A DNA stretch of 64,000 bases, from contig JAMOQH010000182.1 in NCBI GenBank assembly GCA_027064085.1, positions 1 through 64,000 of the forward strand. The letters are read 5' to 3'. How positions within the stretch are numbered: the stretch's first letter is position 1; every line of letters begins with the position of its first letter. This document shows, piece after piece, positions 25,284 through 35,090 of the stretch. The DNA is from a bacterium. GTDB taxonomy: Bacteria > UBP6 > JAFGXH01. A program made the translations under genes and the position numbers. Under the pieces are notes generated by a model. The model was not told where the DNA came from. It ran no database searches and saw only the letters and a program-made list of their open reading frames with translations.

Positions 25284-26027
25284 ATGTGTATTTTTGCGAT
25301 ATCTATAAACGAGCATACAGAATATAGAATTATTTTGGCCTCAAATAGAGATGAGTTTTTTAATAGAGAGAGCCAAAAGGCTCATTTTTGGAAAAAAGAA
25401 GGGATAATTGCAGGCAAAGATTTAAAAATGGGTGGAACATGGTTAGGTGTGAATAATCAAGATAAAAAGATTGCTATTTTGACTAATTATAGGAATCCTT
25501 TGCTTGTTAATGTGAATTATAAGTCTCGTGGTATGTTGATTTTAGACTATTTGACTCAGAAAATAGGTGTTGATAATTGGAGAATAAATATAAAAAAAGA
25601 AAAATATAACCCTTTTAATATCATTTTAGGAGATTTCAACAATTTATACTATTACACAAATATAAACAATGAATTAATAAAATTAGAAAATGGCATACAT
25701 GTATTAAGCAATGGATTTTTAAATGAGCCTTGGCCAAAAGTCAAAAAATTAAGAGAATTATTTACTCAAACAATAAAATCAGATTTTAATCGTCAAAATT
25801 TAATAGAAATTATGAAAGATGAAGAAAAATTTCCAACAAATACTCTTCCTGATACTAATATTTCAAAAGAAATGGAGTATTTTTTATCTTCTATTTTTAT
25901 AAATAGTAAAAAATACGGTACAAGGGCAACTACAATTGTAACTGTAGATTATGAAAATAAAGTTAAATTTACTGAAGTATCATATAATAGTAAAAAAGAA
26001 ATTATTTCTTATATTGATCTAAAGTAA
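25284..26027 (+). CDS. NRDE (TANGO2-like) family protein
   Basis: A 247-residue protein with the family's hallmark NRDEFFNR near residue 20 and the opening MCIFAI, whose Cys2 becomes N-terminal after Met removal and is proposed as the Ntn-like nucleophile. GTWLGVNNQDKKIAILTNYR and KSRGMLILDYL are further family blocks. The ATG at 25284 follows GGGGGGAT and gives the Met-Cys start. The biochemical role of NRDE/TANGO2 proteins is not settled; links to haem or acyl-CoA handling have been proposed. Its last 26 nt overlap the convergent lipoprotein gene. Confidence 0.85.
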   Translation: MCIFAISINEHTEYRIILASNRDEFFNRESQKAHFWKKEGIIAGKDLKMGGTWLGVNNQDKKIAILTNYRNPLLVNVNYKSRGMLILDYLTQKIGVDNWRINIKKEKYNPFNIILGDFNNLYYYTNINNELIKLENGIHVLSNGFLNEPWPKVKKLRELFTQTIKSDFNRQNLIEIMKDEEKFPTNTLPDTNISKEMEYFLSSIFINSKKYGTRATTIVTVDYENKVKFTEVSYNSKKEIISYIDLK

Positions 26028-28155
26028 AATATTTAACCTTACCTCCTTCTCTAATCCTTAAAACATAATTAGCTGGAACATCTGTTAAAATTGTTTCATC
26101 ATGAGTTTTGTTTGGCCATTTAATGGTAATTTTATCAGCTTTACAATTGTCATCAATACCGATAATTACAAATGGGTCTTTTTGAATACCAAATAAACCA
26201 TATCCTCCTTGAATTACTCTTGTATATTTTTTGCCATTTGCTTCTACTATTATTTTAGCTCCAATTGCATCACTATTTGATTTTCCTTCATAACCAGCTC
26301 CCTTAATGTCAATCATAATTTTATTGCTATTTTGGCCTGTTTTGTTTTTAAAAAGATGAACATAACTATCTGTTGGTTTATTAATTGCTTCATCTCCTGT
26401 ACTCCAACGCATTAAAGAACGCCCCATTAAAATATCATAATCTCCATCTCTATCATAATCTATTAATGCAATACCATGAGCTCTTATAAATTTTAAACCA
26501 CTATCTTCTGTTACATTAATAAATTTAACATTATCAGTTTGTTCATAAATCAAGCTTGATGTACCTGGATAATCAGAAGAAGTAATTACAATATCAATTT
26601 TGCCATCATTATTTAAATCTTCTGCAACTCCACCCAAGTCACCATCATTCCAAGAGCCTTCTCTAGTTCTTGTTATGCCACTTTGTGCTTCATTAATTCT
26701 TTCTAATGGAGTATTAGGAAAGCCATTATTTATTAATAATTGTGTTTTATCAGATGATGCCCCAATATGCCAATGAGCTAATTCTATAGAAAGCAAATCG
26801 TTATCACCATCATTATCAAAATCAGCACATAGCGAATTACTTGTATTCCCTCCAAGTCTAAAAGGTTTATCATCAAAACCTATATTCCAATTGTTTTCTA
26901 GGCCCGTACAATTAATAAGAGGTGCTTTTGCATTTGCACATTCTGAAACACCACTATGATTTGCACAATAACAAGCAAAAAATTGATTATCAATAAAGTT
27001 TTCAATATTATCATGAGCGAAATTACTCTCAATTGATTTATTTATATATTTCCCATTATTATACATAAATAATAAATTATTTTGACGCCCATAAGAAGAT
27101 ACTAAAATTTCTTCATATCCATCATTATTTAAATCGCATGCGTTTGCTCCCCAAGAAGGAGTATTGCTATTAGCATTCATCGCTTCTTCTATTGAAAACG
27201 GTTCCGTTTTAATGCCCATTTCTCCCGTTACATCAGTAAATATGCCATTCCCATCACCTTTATAAAGAGTGTCTGTTAAAGTTGAATCTAATACACCATA
27301 AGTTGAATAATGATGTGCAACAAAGAGATCTAGGTTTGAATCTTTATCATAATCAAGAAAAAGAGCTGAAGAAGCAGGGTTATACATAGTATCAGGAGAA
27401 AATTTTTGTTCTCTAGCAATAGTAAATATACCATTTCCATTATTAAGAAATATACTTGTTTTATCTAATCTAGTATTTGCCGCGCTATCTAAATATGCAA
27501 TATTAATTGCATCTGGATATTGGTCATTATTTATATCTCCAAAAATCACATAAGATGATATTCTACCACTATTTGTATCTTCTCTAGTTTTAAATAATCC
27601 AGATTGCCAAGTATAGTTTTCAAAAACTCCTTTATTATTTCTAAATAAGGCATATTGATATTTTGGATCTGATTTATCATATCTTGTTTTAGCTCCTTTA
27701 GTAACAACAAAGTCAGGCCAATGGTCTTGGTCTATGTCAGTAACGGTAATGTTAGTTCCAATTACTCTTTTATCTTTAAATTGTAAGCTACTTGTAATAT
27801 CTTCGAATTGAATTTTCTGACTTCCATTATTTAAGCATATTGTAGGAGGCTGTTCATTGCAATTTAATCTATCAACATAATAATTATCATAACAGTTACA
27901 TTTAGCTTTATCATTTTCAATAATACATTCTCCATGGTTGCTACAATTAATATTAGTACAGGGAGTATTTTCTTTACAACTAAGTCCTTCTTCATGAAAA
28001 TTTTCATTACAATTACACTTTGCTTTGTCACCTTCAATAACACATTCTCCGTGATTATTGCAATTTATATCACTACAAGCATTATTTTCACTGCTTCCAC
28101 AAGATATAATCATTAAAATTAATGTAAAAAATGTAAAGTTTAGTATTTTATTCAT
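26002..28155 (-). CDS. EGF-like and FG-GAP/UnbV lipoprotein
   Basis: A 717-residue secreted protein. The lipobox is LMIISC. Two EGF-like units follow (CSDINCNNHGECVIEGDKAKC and CTNINCSNHGECIIENDKAKC, about residues 25-105). A beta-propeller built from FG-GAP/VCBS repeats with calcium-binding cores (DIDQDHWPD, DINNDQYPD, DYDKDSNLD, DLNNDGYEE, DFDNDGDND, DLNNDGKID, DYDRDGDYD) covers about 125-600. The C-terminus is an ASPIC/UnbV domain (YTRVIQGGYGLFGIQKDPF, ITIKWPN). Its likely place is the cell surface, for adhesion or carbohydrate binding. AGGAGA precedes the ATG. Confidence 0.88.
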   Translation of the reverse strand: MNKILNFTFFTLILMIISCGSSENNACSDINCNNHGECVIEGDKAKCNCNENFHEEGLSCKENTPCTNINCSNHGECIIENDKAKCNCYDNYYVDRLNCNEQPPTICLNNGSQKIQFEDITSSLQFKDKRVIGTNITVTDIDQDHWPDFVVTKGAKTRYDKSDPKYQYALFRNNKGVFENYTWQSGLFKTREDTNSGRISSYVIFGDINNDQYPDAINIAYLDSAANTRLDKTSIFLNNGNGIFTIAREQKFSPDTMYNPASSALFLDYDKDSNLDLFVAHHYSTYGVLDSTLTDTLYKGDGNGIFTDVTGEMGIKTEPFSIEEAMNANSNTPSWGANACDLNNDGYEEILVSSYGRQNNLLFMYNNGKYINKSIESNFAHDNIENFIDNQFFACYCANHSGVSECANAKAPLINCTGLENNWNIGFDDKPFRLGGNTSNSLCADFDNDGDNDLLSIELAHWHIGASSDKTQLLINNGFPNTPLERINEAQSGITRTREGSWNDGDLGGVAEDLNNDGKIDIVITSSDYPGTSSLIYEQTDNVKFINVTEDSGLKFIRAHGIALIDYDRDGDYDILMGRSLMRWSTGDEAINKPTDSYVHLFKNKTGQNSNKIMIDIKGAGYEGKSNSDAIGAKIIVEANGKKYTRVIQGGYGLFGIQKDPFVIIGIDDNCKADKITIKWPNKTHDETILTDVPANYVLRIREGGKVKYFTLDQYKK

Positions 28156-28242
28156 ATTATCTCCTAAAATATTTTAAATATTACTACACTTATTAATAAA
28201 TTACAATTATGATATGATTAAAATCAGATATTCTCTTAAAAG

Positions 28243-29151
28243 TTATTTTTTTAGCTTTATAAAATCTGTAAAACTTGATGTTAATAATTGTCTTGCTAGC
28301 TTGTTTGCCTTTTTTATTTGTTCTTTTGATGATAGGCTAGTCCCAAAGGTAATTTGTATTTTACCTCCAGGGATTTCTTCATTGACAACAGGAATAGTAT
28401 TTATGATTCCATCAATTACTATTGCTAATCTATGTCCCGCAATTCTTTTTGTTAAATTTGCAAATAATTTTTTACCTTTGTTATTAAATATGAGTAGTAT
28501 AGTTGGAGAATTGATATATTTATCAAGACCAACATAAGAATCTTTTATTAAATAGCCTGAAATACTTAAATCATTTTTTAGCACAAATGTTTTATAGTAT
28601 AATTTTTTTTTATAACCTTCTTTTTTATAGTAAATTTTATATCCTTTTTTTAACTTTAGTGTTTTAATAAATTCTTTTAAATTATTCTCATCTTTTGCAG
28701 TATCACTTTTAGTTCTGAAAAATCGATATTCTACTCTACCACCTTTAGCTGTATCGTAACTATCTTCACCTGTTGTTATATTATTTGGTAAATTTTTAGT
28801 ATTTTTAACTAATTCAGATGAAAGATTAATAGATTCCAAGTCTTCTTCTAGAAAATAAACACTATGCTTTTTAGATAAATCATTTTTTATTTTGTTTATA
28901 TTTTCTTTAATTGTAGATATTTTTATTTCTTGATTAGTTCTATTATAATTTATACTTGTTTCTATTTTTGATAAATAATTTTTGATTTTATCATCAAGAT
29001 TTTTTAATTTTTCTTTGTTAATAATAGTTGCTTCAAAAGTAATAGATTTTAGTGGTTTAAAATTATTAAAAAATTCTTTGAAATTCTTTGCACTATAAAT
29101 GCTTTGAGTTATTGTTAGTATCAGTAAAATTATTATTATTTTCATTTTCAT
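28243..29151 (-). CDS. Secreted SecD P1-domain-like protein without membrane helices
   Basis: A 302-residue protein. The signal peptide (IIIILLILTITQSIYS) is followed by a soluble region whose C-terminal 120 residues match the head of the first periplasmic domain of SecD: LLIFNNKGKKLFANLTKRIAGHRLAIVIDGIINTIPVVNEEIPGGK, then KANKLARQLLTSS. True SecD continues into five or more membrane helices; here the protein stops. It may be a paralogue that acts on translocated proteins in the periplasm, or a derivative of SecDF. GGAGA stands ahead of the ATG. It lies between two large lipoprotein genes. Confidence 0.7.
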   Translation of the reverse strand: MKMKIIIILLILTITQSIYSAKNFKEFFNNFKPLKSITFEATIINKEKLKNLDDKIKNYLSKIETSINYNRTNQEIKISTIKENINKIKNDLSKKHSVYFLEEDLESINLSSELVKNTKNLPNNITTGEDSYDTAKGGRVEYRFFRTKSDTAKDENNLKEFIKTLKLKKGYKIYYKKEGYKKKLYYKTFVLKNDLSISGYLIKDSYVGLDKYINSPTILLIFNNKGKKLFANLTKRIAGHRLAIVIDGIINTIPVVNEEIPGGKIQITFGTSLSSKEQIKKANKLARQLLTSSFTDFIKLKK

Positions 29152-29323
29152 TTATTCTCCAATGAATAATATTTAACTTAGAAATATCATATCATATAAA
29201 AAAAGTAAAGATAATCTTACCCAAACTATGCAATTCAGGGATTAATGATTGAATATTTCTTATAAAATTGATTTTTATTTATTTTAAGTGTAAAATTACC
29301 TAGTTTTTGTTTATGGAGTAGCT

Positions 29324-30862
29324 ATGACATATCATATTAAAAAATTTTTATTTCTAATGAGTTTATCATTAATTGTAATTTCATGTGGTGGTGGTGGTGG
29401 TTCAATTACTGAAGCATGTAATTTAAATTCTGATTGTTCAAAAACACAGGAGTGTAGATTTTCTAGCAAAACTGATAATTCTGGTGAATGTGTAGAAAAA
29501 AAAGTTTGCCAAGAAGATTCGGAATGTTCTGACAAAAGAGCATGTGCGGCTTCTTTAATTGGAACAGAAAAATACTGTGGTGGTTTTTTATCAAATTTTA
29601 GCTTTAAAGATGGTCAAAACCTAAAATCAGGAACAGTTGATGAAGTATATAATGATACAATTCAATTAATAGGGCAAACAGGTGCGTTTCATATTATTGT
29701 AAAAACAGGTGATAAATTGCCTGATGGATTAATGATAAATTTAAATACTGGAGACATTTCTGGGACTCCAACAAAAGAAGGTGAGTTTAAATTTACTTTA
29801 ATTGCTTATAATGGTGCTAGTGATGCAAAAAACTATTACAATATTATAAAAGTAGAAAAAGAATTTATCATTAAAATAAATAAGGCAAATGTTTGTACTC
29901 CTGATTGTACAAATAAAGTATGTGGTGATGATGGCTGTGGTGGAAGTTGTGGAACTTGCACAGAAGGAACTTGTAATAACAGTGGTCAATGTGAAACAAC
30001 ATGTACTCCTGATTGTACAAATAAAGTGTGTGGTGATGATGGCTGTGGTGGAAGTTGTGGAACTTGCACAGAAGGAACTTGTAATAACAGTGGTCAATGT
30101 GAAACAACATGTACTCCTGATTGTACAAATAAAGTGTGTGGCGATGATGGCTGTGGTGGAAGTTGTGGAACTTGTACAGAAGGAACTTGTAATAATGATA
30201 GTGGCCAATGTGAAACAATATGTACTCCAAGTACTTGTGATGACTTAAGTGCTCAATGTGGTTCTATTGATGATGGCTGTGGAACAATGTTAGAATGTGG
30301 TGATTGCTATGTAGGAAGTGAATGTATTGATAATTTATGTGAAGTAATTGTTGTAATTAATGAAGGTGATATTATTTTTAGTGAAATAATGGCAAATCCT
30401 AGTGTTCCAGATGGTCAAGGAGGAGTAATTAATGATTCCAAAACTGAGTGGGTTGAGTTATATAACACTACAGACCACGCAATAGATTTAGATGGTCTAA
30501 AAATAGTAAAAGGAACAACAAATTATGATATTACATTAATTACAACAACAATAGAATCTCATTCTTATTATGTTATTGCAAGAAAAGAAGCAAGTGTTTC
30601 TAAACTACCAATAGTTGATGCAACGGGAGGGTTCTCTTTAACAAATGGAGGAGCGTCTTTACAACTTAAACTTGGAGATACACTACTTGATACAGTTACT
30701 TATCAAGCGGCAACAGAGGGAGCATCTTGGCAATTAGATAAAGATGTTATGGATTTTGAATTAAATGATGATAATGCAGCGTGGTGTTTAGGTACAACTG
30801 TTATTAGTACAGAAAATACTGATTTAGGAACTCCAGCGCTAGAAAATCTATCTTGCCATTAA
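29324..30862 (+). CDS. Lipoprotein with Cys-rich tandem repeats and lamin-tail domain
   Basis: A 512-residue protein. The lipobox is LIVISC followed by a Gly run. A DUSP-type Cys cluster (CNLNSDCSKTQECRF) and a putative Ig-like unit (about 85-185; LPDGLMINLNTGDISGTP) follow. Three 36-37-residue repeats begin CTPDCTNKVCGDDGCGG (about 191-299), and a fourth is degenerate. The C-terminal lamin-tail (LTD) domain (IIFSEIMANPSVPDGQGG, EWVELYNTTDHAIDLDGL) covers about 345-510. The architecture is common among myxobacterial and Bradymonas-like surface proteins. GGAG precedes the ATG by 7 nt. The function is unknown. Confidence 0.85.
   Translation: MTYHIKKFLFLMSLSLIVISCGGGGGSITEACNLNSDCSKTQECRFSSKTDNSGECVEKKVCQEDSECSDKRACAASLIGTEKYCGGFLSNFSFKDGQNLKSGTVDEVYNDTIQLIGQTGAFHIIVKTGDKLPDGLMINLNTGDISGTPTKEGEFKFTLIAYNGASDAKNYYNIIKVEKEFIIKINKANVCTPDCTNKVCGDDGCGGSCGTCTEGTCNNSGQCETTCTPDCTNKVCGDDGCGGSCGTCTEGTCNNSGQCETTCTPDCTNKVCGDDGCGGSCGTCTEGTCNNDSGQCETICTPSTCDDLSAQCGSIDDGCGTMLECGDCYVGSECIDNLCEVIVVINEGDIIFSEIMANPSVPDGQGGVINDSKTEWVELYNTTDHAIDLDGLKIVKGTTNYDITLITTTIESHSYYVIARKEASVSKLPIVDATGGFSLTNGGASLQLKLGDTLLDTVTYQAATEGASWQLDKDVMDFELNDDNAAWCLGTTVISTENTDLGTPALENLSCH
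29894..30220 (+). repeat. 108-bp coding tandem repeat, three copies
   Basis: Units begin at 29894, 30002 and 30110, with 108, 108 and 111 bp; the third has one extra codon. They are nearly identical at DNA level, which points to recent duplication or ongoing homogenisation. The variable copy number keeps the frame of the lipoprotein. Confidence 0.9.
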
Positions 30863-30950
30863 AAATTATTTTACAATCAATAAATCTATTTATTGGCTAC
30901 TTATTTTAATTTATAATCTTTACTCCTTGTGATATCATTTGATAAAAATA

Positions 30951-30969
30951 AAGTTTAAGAATTAAACTT
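30951..30969. terminator. Small AT-rich hairpin in the 30863-31071 gap
   Basis: AAGTTTAA-GAA-TTAAACTT is a perfect 8-bp stem about 90 bp after the lipoprotein stop. Weak G/C content and no T-run make a terminator role doubtful. The rest of the gap holds nothing else I can name. Confidence 0.25.
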
Positions 30970-31071
30970 ATATTCTAGTGAAGAGAAGAATAAAACACAT
31001 TTATTTTACTATATAACATTGAATTTTCCATATTTACTTGATATAGTAAGTTGAATTATGGAGAGCTAGAT

Positions 31072-31192
31072 ATGATTTATGAAGTAAATTCAAGTAAATC
31101 TAAGGTAGAGTTTTTTTGAAACTGGAGACAAATTAAATAATGGAGAAATGCAGAAATATATAAAAAGTATTTTTGATAATAAATGGAGATAA
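31072..31192 (+). pseudogene. Short frame with an apparent frameshift at a T7 run
   Basis: GGAG precedes an ATG that reads MIYEVNSSKSKVEFF and then stops at TGA within GAGTTTTTTTGAAAC. With one T fewer the frame would go on as ETGDKLNNGEMQKYIKSI to a TAA at 31190, giving about 39 residues. It could be a broken gene end, a sequencing error in the homopolymer, or slippage. No homologue is recognised. Confidence 0.3.
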
Positions 31193-31216
31193 AGACTACT
31201 TAATAGGAGAATAATA

Positions 31217-31960
31217 ATGAAGAAAATAGCAATAATAACAGGAGCATCATCTGGAATGGGCTGGGACTTTGCTAAAGAATTAGATAATAAAAATCTTGAT
31301 GAAATCTGGATAGTTGCAAGAAGAAAAGAGCTTTTAGAAAAGTTGGCATCTGAATTGAAAACTAGGTGTAAAATCTTTGATATTGACTTAACTGATAGTG
31401 AAAAAAATAAAAAAATAGAACTAGAATTAGAAAAAAAAGAATACGAAATAAAATATCTTATTAATAACGCAGGATTTGGTTTGATGGGAGAGTTTTCTAC
31501 ACTTAATTTGAATAAGCAATTAAATATGATAGATTTAAATATACGAGCATTGGTTCAAGTTACATACTTTTCCATTAAATTTATGTCTAAAAGTGGAGAA
31601 ATAATTCAAGTAGCATCAACAGCCGGTTTTTTACCTATGAAAAATTTTGCAGTGTATGCCGCAAGTAAAGCTTTTGTAGTTAATTTCACTAATGCTTTGG
31701 CCTTAGAGCTTAAACCTAAGGGGATACATGCTATTGCAGTTTGCCCTGGACCTGTTAAAACTGAGTTTTTCGATGTGGCAACAAATGGTAAAGAGCCCGT
31801 ATTTATTTATGAATCTATAAAAGTTGTAAAAAAGGCATTAAAGGATTCAAAAAAAGCTAAGTTAAATTCAATTTATGGTTTTTTAATGAATGTAGTGATG
31901 ACTCTTGCTCATTTTACTCCAAGAAGGATAAAAGTTAGTCTTTCAGCTAAAAGCTTGTAG
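31217..31960 (+). CDS. Short-chain dehydrogenase/reductase
   Basis: A 247-residue classical SDR. The cofactor motif TGASSGMG lies near residues 8-15, NNAG near 85, the catalytic Ser in QVASTAGF near 139 and YAASK near 150. The CPGPVKTEF block after it is typical. Arg/Lys residues after the first strand (ARRKE) favour NADPH. The substrate is unknown. AGGAGA stands ahead of the ATG. It converges with the Kelch lipoprotein gene with only 3 nt between them. Confidence 0.92.
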   Translation: MKKIAIITGASSGMGWDFAKELDNKNLDEIWIVARRKELLEKLASELKTRCKIFDIDLTDSEKNKKIELELEKKEYEIKYLINNAGFGLMGEFSTLNLNKQLNMIDLNIRALVQVTYFSIKFMSKSGEIIQVASTAGFLPMKNFAVYAASKAFVVNFTNALALELKPKGIHAIAVCPGPVKTEFFDVATNGKEPVFIYESIKVVKKALKDSKKAKLNSIYGFLMNVVMTLAHFTPRRIKVSLSAKSL

Positions 31961-31963
31961 ATT

Positions 31964-34867
31964 CTAATTTTCATCACAAGAAATATTTAATTTATTTGGT
32001 AAATAAAAGTAATCACTATTATTTTTACCACCCAAAACATATATAAAATGATCTTGGGAAGTATTTACCCAAAAAATATTTAGTCCATTTCTTTTATTGA
32101 AGGCATAATAATTAGAATTTGGTTTTATTTTTGTCCAATTTGTAGCTCCAATTTCAAGAGACCAAATATCATCTAAGTAATTATTGTCATCATCAATTCC
32201 ACCGAATAAATATATGGAATTATTTTTATAATCATATAAAAACTTAGAATTATCTCTTTTAGCAGGCTTAACTATTCCAATATAGTAGGTAAGCCACTTT
32301 TTAGTATTTATATCTAATACCCATAAATCATTTAATTTATCATCGTTTTTACCTCCAAATAAAAACAAATAATCGTTTCTAGGTGAATAAATAACAGAAT
32401 AGTTGTTTCTGTTATTTGGTATACTACTAGATGTATCATAAAGTACTTTATTCCACTTGTTTTCTAATTTATTTAGTTTATATAAATCAGTAAAAAATTC
32501 TGATTCTTTACCTCCAAATAAATAAATATCTCCATCTTTATAAAATAAATAGGCGTCAATTCTATAAGAAGGTCCATTGGTTGTATTTAAATTTTCCCAA
32601 TTATCTTTGTTTGCTAAGTCAAGTTTCCATAAATTGCCATAGTTATTAACTTCATCTCTTCCTCCATATAAATACAAGGAGTTGTCTATTTCACTATAAG
32701 TTAATGTAGCTCCTTCTCTTGCTTCAGGTTTAATTCCTAAATCTATTTTTTTCCAAGAGTTATCAACTGGAGAATATTCCCATAACTCATTAGAAAATCC
32801 TGCTTCAGTAAAACCACCAAATAAATAAGTTTTATTTTCTGTATAATCAAAAGTAAGTGATGCTTTATACATGCTAGCTATATCTTTTTTTATAGAGTAT
32901 TTTTCTGTATTTAAATTAAAAATTAAATCTTTGTTTACAACTAACTCTGAATTGTCATTTCCGCCCCAAATAGTAACAGAATTATTTAAGTTATCAATAA
33001 TAACAGAAGAAATAATATTTTCTTCTTGAGAATTTAGTATAGACCAAGTTTGAGTGTTTAAATCATATTTATATAATGTTAATTCACTGGTACTTTCTTT
33101 TTTTCCTCCCCAAAAGTATAATTTATTATCTTTAAACCAAGCAGATGATTCTGAAGTATTAGCAATAGTATTATCGTTGGATTCTAGCGTCCACTCAAAA
33201 GTAATTAAATTAAATTTCCATAGTTCATTAGTTAAGCTACTATCCTCTAAAACTCCTCCAAATATATAAAAAGAATTTGTAGATGGTATAAATAATTGAG
33301 ATTGACTATATCTTGCACTAGGATTAAGCGAACTATTAATATTACTCCACTTGTTTTGACTTATAGAATATCTATAAGTTATAGAATTTACAGTGTTTTC
33401 TGATTTTCCTCCAAATAAAAAGATATTATCAAAGCCATCATTAAAAACTGAAGCTCCATATAGTTTAATATTTATTGCGTTATTTATAAAAATTTGCTCC
33501 CATGTATTGTTTTCTATATCAAATTTCCAAAAATCATTTAAAATATTACCTAAAGCATCTATTCCTCCATATAAATAAACTTCTTTGCTTGAGTTTTTGT
33601 AGGTTATTGAAGAATAAATTCTTGGAATAGGCTTATTACCTTGGGTTACAAATTTTTTCCATATTTTAGTGGTTTCATTGTATTGCCATAAATCATTTGC
33701 TAGTTCTTGTGTTGGTAGTTCTCCTCCAAAAATAAAAACTTTGTTGTTATTAGAAATAGTTTTTGCAAAATAAGTTCTTCTCGCCGGAGTATTATTAATC
33801 CAATCTTCACTATGGGGACTCATAGCATCACAACCAAGCCAGTGTCCTTCAATACAGATTGTTTCACCATTTTCACAAACATTTGAACATGGTTTATATA
33901 AGTCTTCATCAATTAGATTATTACAATTGTCATCTAAATTATTGCAAATTTCTTCTTGAGGGGTAATTTCATTTTGTATAGTAATTAACTCAGAATTAAC
34001 ACATCTTTGTATTCCTTGTTGGCATTCACCAATATTACTTCCGGTAATAATATCTCCAATGTTATCATCTATTTGATTATTACAATCATTATCTTTTCCA
34101 TCACAAATTTCATCTGATGGAGGAATTTCTTCTTCTATTGTTACAAGCTGATGATTTATACACCTTTTTATACCTTGCTTACATTCTCCGGTGTTGGTTC
34201 CTGTAATAATATCTTCAATATTTTCATCTATTTGATCGTTGCAGTTATTATCAAGATTATCACAAACTTCAGCGGTGGGTTTAATTTCTTCTTGTACTGT
34301 TTTTAATTTTCCATCAACACAAGAAACTATACCCTTTTGGCATTCTCCAGTATCTGTTCCAACAATAACATCATTAATGCCTTCATCTATATTTTCATTG
34401 CAATTGTTATCTATACCATCACAGATTTCTATTGTTCCAGGATTTATATCTTTTAGATTTGCTGCACAATCATCTTCAATGAAGCCATCTCCATCAATGT
34501 CTGTGCTTGCTTTATAATTTACAATTTGTGAAAATTTCTCATTTGAAATAATGGTTATTGCTCTTACTTTATAATAATAAGTTTTATTTCCTGATATAGT
34601 AAAATCATCAATATACTTATAAAAGTTTAGATTTTCATCATAATTAATAGTTGATATTTTTATATAATTATCATTTTTGTTTATACTTTTATAAACTTCA
34701 TATTGTTTTATTTCTGAATTTAAACTTAAAGAGTTCCAAGTTAATTCTATTTTTAACTCACTGTTTAAAGAAGCTTTTAAATCATAGTTATCGTTAATCG
34801 GATTGTTCTTTGCTGGATTACACGATATAAACAAAAAAAATAATATAAATGTTAGTAAAAATTTCAT
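31964..34867 (-). CDS. Large Kelch-repeat lipoprotein with Fn3 and MopE-like motifs
   Basis: A 967-residue protein. The lipobox is LFISC. Residues about 30-125 form an Fn3-like domain. Four MopE-like metal-binding repeats follow (EICDGIDNNCNENIDEG, EVCDNLDNNCNDQIDEN, EICDGKDNDCNNQIDDN, EICNNLDDNCNNLIDED) with intervening TGECQ-GI units, about 150-320. From about 365 to the end there are roughly eleven or twelve Kelch units (YLFGG, DLWKFD-like, W..), enough for two propellers. It is probably anchored on the cell surface. GGAGG precedes the ATG. Confidence 0.88.
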   Translation of the reverse strand: MKFLLTFILFFLFISCNPAKNNPINDNYDLKASLNSELKIELTWNSLSLNSEIKQYEVYKSINKNDNYIKISTINYDENLNFYKYIDDFTISGNKTYYYKVRAITIISNEKFSQIVNYKASTDIDGDGFIEDDCAANLKDINPGTIEICDGIDNNCNENIDEGINDVIVGTDTGECQKGIVSCVDGKLKTVQEEIKPTAEVCDNLDNNCNDQIDENIEDIITGTNTGECKQGIKRCINHQLVTIEEEIPPSDEICDGKDNDCNNQIDDNIGDIITGSNIGECQQGIQRCVNSELITIQNEITPQEEICNNLDDNCNNLIDEDLYKPCSNVCENGETICIEGHWLGCDAMSPHSEDWINNTPARRTYFAKTISNNNKVFIFGGELPTQELANDLWQYNETTKIWKKFVTQGNKPIPRIYSSITYKNSSKEVYLYGGIDALGNILNDFWKFDIENNTWEQIFINNAINIKLYGASVFNDGFDNIFLFGGKSENTVNSITYRYSISQNKWSNINSSLNPSARYSQSQLFIPSTNSFYIFGGVLEDSSLTNELWKFNLITFEWTLESNDNTIANTSESSAWFKDNKLYFWGGKKESTSELTLYKYDLNTQTWSILNSQEENIISSVIIDNLNNSVTIWGGNDNSELVVNKDLIFNLNTEKYSIKKDIASMYKASLTFDYTENKTYLFGGFTEAGFSNELWEYSPVDNSWKKIDLGIKPEAREGATLTYSEIDNSLYLYGGRDEVNNYGNLWKLDLANKDNWENLNTTNGPSYRIDAYLFYKDGDIYLFGGKESEFFTDLYKLNKLENKWNKVLYDTSSSIPNNRNNYSVIYSPRNDYLFLFGGKNDDKLNDLWVLDINTKKWLTYYIGIVKPAKRDNSKFLYDYKNNSIYLFGGIDDDNNYLDDIWSLEIGATNWTKIKPNSNYYAFNKRNGLNIFWVNTSQDHFIYVLGGKNNSDYFYLPNKLNISCDEN

Positions 34868-35090
34868 AATTCCTCCAATAATATTAATTATATCGGATTT
34901 TTTATAAAAAAAAAAATTTTATGTTTACAAATGGAACATTTTTTATTTTTTTGTAACATTATAATAAAAAATAAATATTGTTATTAGGCTTTATTTAAGG
35001 CTTATTTTAGCTTTTTTTTATTTTTTTATAAAATTGGAAGTATAATTGATTAAGTTATAATGTTTATTAATTATTTTATAGGAGTTTATT

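Noticed and set aside
29894-30220. CRISPR array
   Set aside because: The repeats are 108 bp, in frame and without unique spacers; they encode Cys-rich protein units.
29798-30248. His/Thr-rich frames across the lamin-tail lipoprotein repeats
   Set aside because: These are repeat-derived open frames in other phases, without ribosome-binding sites.
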